A stretch of 27,615 nucleotides of DNA from Smittium culicis. Taxonomy: Eukaryota > Kickxellomycota > Harpellomycetes > Harpellales > Legeriomycetaceae. Below the pieces are notes generated by a model that searched no databases, was not told the origin of the DNA, and was given only the letters and a program-made list of their open reading frames with translations. The position numbers were made by a program, and so were the translations under genes. Location: positions 1-27,615 of the forward strand of contig LSSN01003692.1 of the NCBI GenBank assembly GCA_001970855.1, read 5' to 3'. Below are positions 19,780 through 27,615 of this stretch, one piece after another; the first letter of the stretch is position 1, and every line of letters starts with the position of its first letter.

Positions 19780-22613
19780 ATGTCATACTGCTACAAAGTA
19801 CGAGATAACTTTGAAAATTTCCCCAAAATTCCTTTTAAAAATAATTCAAATTCACAAAAGCGCTTTGAGAAAAGAAAAAGAGTTGATGTTATAGAAATTC
19901 TGTCCGATGACGAAATAGAGCTAATCAAACCACAGCCTATAAGCCAAATAAAATCTACAGAGTCTTCGCTAAAAGATTCTTTTAAATACTTATCAAGCAA
20001 TAGAACACCTAGATTAGAAAATTGTACTAATCAAATTATATTACATAAATATATTGTCATTTTTTTCAAAACAGCTTTTAATTAAATTTATTTTCACACA
20101 ATACTTATAGATAATTTTACAAATGTTGATATATCAACGCCCAATCCCGAAAAAAAATCTGTACACATAGAGAATCCTATAAAGCTTAGCGTAGAAGGTA
20201 ATTTATATTATAAATCTTCACTTTGTCTCCTTTAGATATATTCATTTATTTTTCTCTGTAGATTTAATATTAAAGCCGCGGCTGAAATCTATATATTCAT
20301 CAAACGATGAAAAATATTTATGTTCTCAAATTAAAAAAAATGAAGGCATGTATACATTATTATCACGAGATTTATGTCGCTAAAATATTTTTTACTTACA
20401 ATAAATGCTTTAGGCCCTCCTTTATTAAATAGAAACAATCGATCCAAGGATAAGATCCAAGTAGAGAATACAAGAATTGTATGCATTTGTCCAATCTTCT
20501 TCCATTTAATATTCTTATTCTCTATTAAACTATATTTACACTTATTTTATTAATATCTACACCACTACTCAAACAGATTTATAAAATTAACAGCCATTGT
20601 CTATTAAAGGTACTACACTAAGCTATTCAATTTTTCGAAATAAATACTAACACTTTCTTTTATTTTATATAGGGCGATCTTAGTTTCTATACAACTTGGA
20701 TTTTCAATGGTGAAAAGGAATCCACCTGGAACACTGCACGAGATATTAAAAATTTTACCCATATATTAGACTATTATTCTGGAATAAAAAATAAAAAACT
20801 AAAGGTAATATATGCTATTTTAGTAAAACACACTCTTCTAACCCAGTAATTATTTATTTAGATATCATTTCTGTCTGACATCATTTCATTCTTTTCCTGT
20901 AATATTGATCTTGGAGTGGTACCATGGGACATACAAATGTTTGAAGGTAATATACGGAAATTGTGGGATAAAAGGTATAATTCTACAGAATCTGAAACCC
21001 CCAGTTTATCTATTATAAAACCACAAAAAAATGTGGAAATAGTGCAAAGTAGCATTACAAAATCATTTGATTTCCTCCTCAAGCCCTCCTCTTCAAAAGG
21101 TATAGTCGAAGGTATTTTTGAAAGTATATTTTCGGGGCTACCATCAGCTAGCATTATGAATACCGAATCAAAAAATAATAACATCAAGCCCTCTCGATTA
21201 AATATTCCAAAATATAATAACATTAATGCTAACACAGTCGACAAAATAAATAGCTTCAACACTAAGGTAAAAAGTTGTGCTGATTGTAAATCTAGCAACG
21301 TTAAACAAAAAGAAGCATGCGCCAAATTACCAGACATTATTAAAGTTGATAATTCTATATGTTTTATCAAATCAAAAAATCATCACCAGAGTGTAGATAA
21401 TCTAAACTTTAAAACAGATTCTGGTTTTAAGTCGGACTACATTTTAAACCCAAAATCAATGTCGGTATCATCATTAGTATCAGAAAATATTAAAAGTTTT
21501 CTCAAGCTTGTTGAAAATTTCAGTGGGCCTCCGATTACTATCGTAAATAATGTAGATGATGTGCCACCGCCAGCAGACTTCGAGTTTATTAATACATCAA
21601 TATACGCATTAAATGTACCTAGACCGCAAGAGTTTGATGTTTTCCCTTGTTGCTGTGAATCACATCTCTTAGAAGATGATTCTCACTGTATAAGCATGGG
21701 AAACAAATCCCTAACATTATCCGAGTTTAAAAAAAGCAAATTTTATGATAGTAGTTATATTAAAGGATTTCGTGAGCGATTTTCGCCCGAAGAATTCGAT
21801 ACCAGACTGAAATCTATTTGTACTCCTTCATTGAGAACAGATACTAATACAATACTCTGTTCACATAACCTTGATGGAGGTAACCCTTATAATAGCAAAG
21901 GTTTACTAATTTTACCAGAATCTATTCCTATTTATGAATGTAATTGGACATGTGCATGTGGCCCTTTGTGCTTCAATCGCATAGTACAGAGGGGGCCCAC
22001 TGTATCTCTCCAAATTTTTCGAACAAGATTAAAAGGCTGGGGTGTAAGAACTCTTCAGCCTCTACAGAAAGGCCAATTTATTGCCGAATATGTTGGAGAG
22101 ATAATTACGAACGAAGAAGCAGATAGAAGGGGTAAAAAGAATGACAAGTTGGGCTCAACCTATTTATTTGATTTAGATGCTGATAAAGAATATGATGAGA
22201 CTTGTGAATACACCATAGATGCTGCGAATTATGGCAACATCACTCATTTTCTAAATCATTCTTGTGTACCAAATTTAAAAATCAGAGCAGTTTACACTAG
22301 TCATTGGGACTCTAATCTTCATCAACTCGCTTTTTTTACAACTGAGCGCATACCAGCAGGTACTGAACTAACGTTTGATTACAATCCTGGTTCACCTTTT
22401 CCCGGAGAAGATGGCTATGAAAGCCGGGAGAGCAAAAAGAAAAATAATAAAAGAAAGGGCCGCAGTTTAAACTCTCCATCAGATTATGTTCGACTTGAAA
22501 ACACTATTGACACTAGATCACACAAAAGTTCAAAAGAAAAATCAGATTTTCCTAGAGAGCCATATAAATGCTATTGTGGCGCACCGAGGTGCAGAGGATT
22601 TGTCTTCTTTTAA
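19780..22613 (+). CDS. SUV39/Clr4-type histone H3 lysine-9 methyltransferase, seven exons
   Basis: Exons 19780-20023, 20111-20197, 20262-20345, 20414-20478, 20577-20609, 20673-20804 and 20862-22613 give 798 residues. The enzyme should methylate histone H3 Lys9 with S-adenosylmethionine and act in heterochromatin. Domain order: a basic patch KRFEKRKR (27-34); a SUMO-interaction-like VIEILSDDE (37-45); a chromodomain at about 152-210 (IQVENTRI, FYTTWIFNGEKESTW); a long Ser/Asn/Lys-rich linker; pre-SET at about 475-590 with the canonical CxxxCxCxxxC at 575-585; SET with RLKGWGVRTL (W608), FIAEYVGEIITNEEADRR, NHSC (680-683) and ELTFDY (717-722); post-SET CYCGAPRCRGF at the C-terminus. All SET catalytic motifs are present. 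The start is the first ATG after an in-frame stop at 19759. Intron 3 appears to use a GC donor. The last exon is 1.75 kb and alone carries the catalytic part; the N-terminal splice pattern is less certain. Confidence 0.93.
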
Positions 22614-23589
22614 ACAGATTTGGGTTAACATCAAAACGCGAAATAACTGTAGCCCGAGAACAAATCCTATTCATAATTAAAGCATGAAGAACTAGGATAT
22701 ATCCTCTAGGGTTATACCTACAGAAAATCTGTTCTCAAGACTAAGAATAATCAATACTATATAGCTAGAATTTTCACATCAAAAATAAAACATTAATTAA
22801 AATATTTAACAGTATTTGTAGTAACCAAATCAGCTCACCTTTTCAGTTGTCTTTGAACACAGACAGTTAAACAAGTTCATAAAATTAACTAATTTGAATT
22901 TATGTGTTTGTTTAGGTGAATAATAAACAGTCCATGTTATCATATCTACATGTATCAGGTAAAGAACAATAATAAATCTGATATTTTTTATTGTATAACT
23001 TTGAATTAACTTCACATTATCTAAATAATTGTCATTATAATAACATAAAAATATTAGATCTGCAGAATTCATCGATTTTTAACAAACTATACTGATATCA
23101 ACATAATATTGCTTAGTAAAAATTTTCTCTAAAGCGTTGTTTATTTAAGATAAAAGTAAGTATATTGATTCAATACTTAAAATTATTTGAATTTTCACCG
23201 CTTATATAAATAATAGGACTTATAATCTGATAATTATACTATATAATTTGATAAAAAAAAAGGCATAAAAAATAATTAAAATATACATTATAAAAAAAAA
23301 GAAAAAAATGGAAAAAAAAATCGCCTAAAAGGTTATAAAATATTTCAAAAAATCTGACTCAACATGGTTGCAATTTTTTAAATATTAAATGCTTTCATCT
23401 TTCTGAAATATCCATACTTGTCAGATTTTTTATTCAATTATAATTCATGAGCAAGGTGTTACTTGCTTATGTGTTTGATTGAAAAATATTTCTGTGTAAC
23501 TTAGAATTAGAATATCATATTGGATATAATTGACTAGCATTAGCAGGTCAAATTATCCATGTAACTAATAAGGCATTGAGTTTACATAT
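22614..23589. other. AT-rich spacer downstream of the methyltransferase gene
   Basis: It presumably contains the 3' untranslated region and polyadenylation site. The 80-residue minus-strand frame at 22830-23072 is AT-driven and unsupported. Nothing else is recognised. Confidence 0.45.
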
Positions 23590-24730
23590 TAGCCGAATGC
23601 GTGTAGTGAAGATTAAGATGAGCGATTCGGAGTAATTCCATCCAATTTGAGGATCATCTGGAAATAGCAGGAACATGTTATTTCAACACATTCCTTGGTA
23701 ATCTCTATACACAAGCCCTACATTCGACAGCAATAAGAATCTCAGCTGTCTAGCAGCTTATTTTAGGGAAGTCAGTTCTATCATTCATACGTTTGATTAG
23801 GAGCCTATTTTATATTATTCCTATTAATTGTAGTATATATCTAGAAGATCAATGATCTCAATGAATTTAATTTTGTTGGAACTAGCTTAATTCTATGACT
23901 GCTTGTAAAATCAGCCATCTAGCCTACTTGAAGCAATGTCTAGAAGGTTCTTTCCGTTGGCATATTGATCCCATTTCCTTTTAAATACGCAGCCGGTAGA
24001 TCGCCATATGAATTTATATGTATTAGGAGTTTAGCTTTATTATATCTTGAACCAACTTTACTATTTTTTAGTTTATTTTACCGCATATTTTCTTTTATTA
24101 TTACTGTGTCTATGAAAAAATAGCGATAAAGTTTTTTTATTTTTTATTAGCTAAATTTTCGCTACAGTAGTAATTCTATAAACTGTTTGTAAATTTTCCG
24201 TCTAGAAAAAAAATGATAAATTTGGTAGAAAGAACGAAAAATAATGCAATACAAATATAACTTTGTATCAATCTATAGGCTATATATTAAAGGAAACTAA
24301 GAGATATTCAAAAGATAAGCACCCTTTTTTCCCCAGCTAATATATTAAACATTATTTAGAATTAAATAAAAAACTTGTTTTGTAATAAGGCCGTGCCAGA
24401 AGCAATTGAAAATTTATTTTTAGTGTGCGGAAGGTGGCAAGCCATACGCTTAGATAATATTGTGCGATTTTTAAAAAAAATCATAATTTTTATAATTTAA
24501 ATTTTTCTTCTTCCGGCCCAGCTCAAATGGAGCAGGTTGGAAAACTCCTTGGGGGGTGAGTCTAAAAAATCTTTTAACCAGCTTCGTGTTGGTAACGCAT
24601 TTATAATTATTTGGATGGCAACAGTAAAATTTTTGGATAGCATCCGTGCTACCTGATTGCTAATGCTTAAAGGTATTATTTAATAACCAGCCCCCTCGGA
24701 CAGATTTTCGGTTTGTATAGAGCTAATCTA
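23590..24730. mobile_element. Island of decayed, probably transposon-derived sequence
   Basis: This stretch has visibly higher sequence complexity and G+C than its flanks. On plus, 24390-24480 is open and reads NKAVPEAIENLFLVCGRWQ, resembling the zinc-finger tail of LINE reverse transcriptases (C..C...ETxEHLFxxC...W). On minus, about 23750-23590 gives partly open frames (AARQLRFLLLSNVGLVYRDY, and FLLFPDDPQIGWNYSESL) that I cannot assign. Two or more relics may be present. Stops in every frame rule out an active element. Confidence 0.3.
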
Positions 24731-26691
24731 GCGGGAGAGAGGGATTGGATAGAATTTTTTAGTAAAATATTATATCTTTTTATACAACATAATAATGCTT
24801 TAAATTAATTTCTCGTAAAAAAAAAAAACGAATTATTATAACTGTTCATATTCTATCATTGTATTTATGCAAGAAATACTAGTTTATTACGCCAAAGCAT
24901 ATAAATTTCATCTATTAATTATTAGAAAAGTATTTAGAAACTATGAGAATGAAATTGTTAGTCGAAATATTTTCATGACGGTATTAAATGGCACTTGCTA
25001 TAATTCATAAAATTTGGCCAAAAATTATTTAGAATAAATAATTTTATATTTCAATAACATATATTAGATGATTTACTAAAAAATTTAAAGATTTCGATCT
25101 TTTATTTACAATTAAAATCATCTTATAAAACATTAAATTAAATTAGTATAAAGCTTATTATTTGAAATTAATAAATTTAATCTATACTGAAGCTTATGTA
25201 TATACTTATATTATATGGTTGTGATTAGAAAAGGGCGGAAATAAATTTTATTTATGAAATTTTTTGTTATTAATATTAGAAAATTATTTATGTAAAAGCT
25301 CAGAATTCATAAATCTTATTTTTTATACTGAAATTATCTTATTTCACCCCATATTCAAAAATAATAAATTTGGAGTGTATAAGCTGTTTCATATAAATAT
25401 ATACCTATTTTTTTTAAAAAATTTTTTGTTTTGTGAAATTTATTTTTCAAATATTTATTATGCCAGCTTCTATTTTCTTTATTGATGTATCTAATTATTT
25501 ATTTGGAAAATATTTGAATTTGAATTTATAAATTGTAGATATGATTTTGATATTGTATAATTGAGTTTATTGTAAAATAAGAAAATAAAGTATTTTTACA
25601 ATAGTATTTTATTGATGTATTTACCGAAATTAATGTTAAATTTTTAACTAATGAATAACTAGGTTTTTATAAATCCAAGTAAATAATAGTCGCTATTTAT
25701 ATATTTCTTCAATAGGTTTTAGTAAATATTATAGTTGATATATGTATAAAAAATTCTGCATTTTTTGTAATCTGTTAAACAAGTGTATATTAATATATGC
25801 ACGCAGATATAGTTAATAATATAAAATAAAGATGGACTTTGAGAAATAATATTTACCTCTGATTCTATAAATATAGCGCATATGACAGGTTTTTTTTAAT
25901 ACATATATATAATTATTTTTTTATCTCTTACTTATAACTTATAAATTTTGAGAATTAAAAATTTAAATATAACTAAAGTAATCCTAGTATTGAATTCTGA
26001 TTCAAAATACATAGATATTAAAAAATTATTATTTATTATAAATAAAGTATATAATAATTTTTAAAAAAAATCCGTTTTCATGAAATTTTCATAGTGCTAA
26101 ATTATTACTAATCCTAGAATATGCTGATATTTCGAGCTAATTTTATTAGTTAAAATTAAAATGAAATTAAGTTGTAAAAATTTTTATAGAATCATCGTTA
26201 GACATGTATAAAAATTTATTAAACACCCGGATAACGTTTAATTTCAATAAAATAACCAATTCATTTTCCTTTTTTCTCTTTTAGGCGAATTAAAAAAATT
26301 GATACTATCATTTATTAAATCACACGCTTGCGATATTAAATTATCTAGAAAATTGAAGCAGTCAGAAACTATAAATTTTAATTTATATAATTTAAAAAAT
26401 ATAGAATAAATCATATTATTATATGAAATAAAAATTAATCGATGTATATTTTTCATAACTTAGGCCTAGTACTAATGAATGAAGGGTATTAATTCAATTT
26501 TTACAAATAAGAGTTGGAATGTGAGAGGATGGGGGTGAGTTATTTTTAATAAATGGCTTATTTAATTTTCCAAATACAAATTAGATATGAAATAACCCAT
26601 TAATATAATATAAAAACGCATTCGCGAACCCTAAAGGAATTTATAGCATTAAAAAAAGATAGAGATAAATTATAAGCTTAGATTTACTAGG
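24731..26691. other. Very AT-rich gene-free DNA
   Basis: Long runs of A and T with no supported coding segment on either strand. The short frames at 25264-25485 (plus) and 26244-26456 (minus) have purely AT-driven residues (Phe, Ile, Leu, Tyr, Asn, Lys). Confidence 0.45.
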
Positions 26692-26751
26692 TTGCTATTG
26701 CTATTGCTATTGCTATTGCTATTGCTATTGCTATTGCTATTGCTATTGCTA
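26692..26751 (+). repeat. Perfect hexanucleotide microsatellite (TTGCTA)10
   Basis: Ten uninterrupted TTGCTA units, directly followed by a T-rich tract and the AG that precedes the open segment starting at 26769. It probably lies in an intron or 5' flank. The frame through it is closed by a TAA at 26752, so it is not part of the following coding segment. Confidence 0.97.
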
Positions 26752-26768
26752 TAATTTTTTTTTTTTAG

Positions 26769-26961
26769 ACCTGTCTATCCTAATTGGAACTCATACCACA
26801 ATAGCTTCTTAGAGCGACAGGGTAAATTATTTTGTGATCCCAAGAGTTCTGTACTCAGAAGAAACTTCCTTTTATTAATAACAAATATCAAACAACACAA
26901 AAACGAATGGAACGAATTCAAGCTTTATAGAGTCGTGATTGAGTTATACGGGAAATCTTGA
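26769..26961 (+). CDS. Candidate terminal exon of an unrecognised gene
   Basis: A T-tract ending in TTTAG (26755-26768) looks like a 3' splice site and is followed by 63 open codons to a TGA at 26959-26961. The residues are varied and not AT-driven: PVYPNWNSYHNSFLERQGKL at the start and NEWNEFKLYRVVIELYGKS at the end. There is no start codon, so if real it is an internal or last exon. A good donor (CAGG|GTAAAT at 26820) lies inside, so the exon could end there instead. No upstream exon was pinned down. I do not recognise the protein. Confidence 0.4.
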
Positions 26962-27133
26962 CGCGTGCAATAATGAATATTGCAGTTAGTATATCATACA
27001 TAAAAAAATACAAAAAACATCTTTTCTAATAAATTAAAAGCCGGAAAACACGCAAACTAAATTAAATAAGTTTTCGAGAAAATTAATCTATATTCAAATT
27101 TATAATATGTAACTTGGTTATTTTTTTTTTTAG

Positions 27134-27563
27134 AGATTCAAATATATTTTTTGGGCTAGAAAATGATACCAATAACATTTATAAACAGGTAAATAAAAAA
27201 GTGCAACTCTTCAACACTAAAAAGTTAATAAGATATTTTTAAGGCTTTATAAGCATTGTACGAAGAGTGTTGGTTTACAGATATGTATTAAATATGGAAT
27301 AATATATTAGAAAGCTTAATAGTCAAGATAATTAGTATTTAATAAAAACCAGTTTCTAAATTAATGTCAATTATCGATCGACTACTATCAAAATCAGTTT
27401 CAATTAGACAAATAAAATATGTTGATTCAAGTAGAGCTTGCAGGAAATCGGGTATTTGGAGACTTTAATGTCTAATTTAAACAAATTGGGCAAGCAAACT
27501 AACTTTGAAGTTTCAAGAAATGCTGTTGGTAAACACGTTATCAGCAGTTATGAATTACTGTAA
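27134..27563 (+). CDS. Candidate exons of an unrecognised gene near the right edge
   Basis: Exon-like segment 27134-27188 follows a T-tract with TAG and ends in CAG|GTAAAT; its only open frame reads DSNIFFGLENDTNNIYKQ and ends in phase 0. Segment 27444-27563 follows an acceptor CTTGCAG and is open in phase 0 for 39 codons (EIGYLETLMSNLNKLGKQTN, then FEVSRNAVGKHVISSYELL) to a TAA. A GTAAAT donor overlaps that stop (YELL|GTAAAT), so the gene may continue beyond the window. The two segments join in frame across a 255-base intron. The first needs a phase-2 upstream exon that I could not find, and the 26769 segment does not supply it with a good donor. Function is unknown. Confidence 0.38.
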
Positions 27564-27615
27564 ATAAAAAATTAGTCACAAATTATACATATAAAAGAAA
27601 TTAAAAAAAGAAATT

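Noticed and set aside
20858..21370. 170-residue minus-strand ORF
   Set aside because: Antisense shadow of the last exon of the SET-domain gene; Leu/Phe/Ser-rich with no motif.
26244..26456. 70-residue minus-strand ORF
   Set aside because: AT-driven residues, no motif, no splice or homology support.

Overview
The window looks like nuclear DNA from an intron-rich, extremely AT-biased eukaryote. Every confident gene is split by short introns of 57 to 214 bases, nearly all with a GTA... donor and an ...AG acceptor. The SET-domain protein resembles the fungal Clr4/DIM-5 (SUV39) group. The phosducin-like and carnosine N-methyltransferase genes also fit an opisthokont. I infer an early-diverging fungus or a close relative; the lineage is a guess, and nothing bacterial is visible.

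Layout. The left 6.3 kb is gene-rich. It holds a two-exon gene on the minus strand (423-1381) for a protein with a mitochondrial-type N-terminus that I do not recognise. Next is a four-exon phosducin-like protein gene on the plus strand (2910-4108), then a five-exon carnosine N-methyltransferase gene on the minus strand (4549-6317). The first two genes diverge from a 1.5-kb spacer; the second and third converge.

From about 6.4 to 19.7 kb there is no intact gene. It is not featureless: translation in broken frames recovers remains of two LINE-type (non-LTR) retrotransposons pointing tail to tail. One is on plus (about 6.9-11.1 kb), with endonuclease-start and reverse-transcriptase motifs. The other is on minus (about 14.85-12.7 kb), with endonuclease, linker and possible reverse-transcriptase remains. 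There is also a TTAA-flanked piggyBac-like miniature element (18202-18398) and a broken minus-strand relic that looks most like a hAT transposase (18794-19700).

Directly after that relic comes the best gene of the window, a seven-exon SUV39/Clr4-like histone H3K9 methyltransferase (19780-22613, 798 residues). It has a SUMO-interaction-like motif, a chromodomain spread over three small exons, and pre-SET, SET and post-SET domains. An enzyme of this family would be expected to silence the kind of transposon remains that lie next to it. To its right is about 4 kb of AT-rich DNA with a further transposon-like island (23.6-24.7 kb), then a perfect ten-unit hexanucleotide repeat and several open, splice-flanked segments that suggest one or two unrecognised plus-strand genes running off the right end.

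All splice models were built by eye from reading-frame continuity and family resemblance. No alignment or database search was possible.
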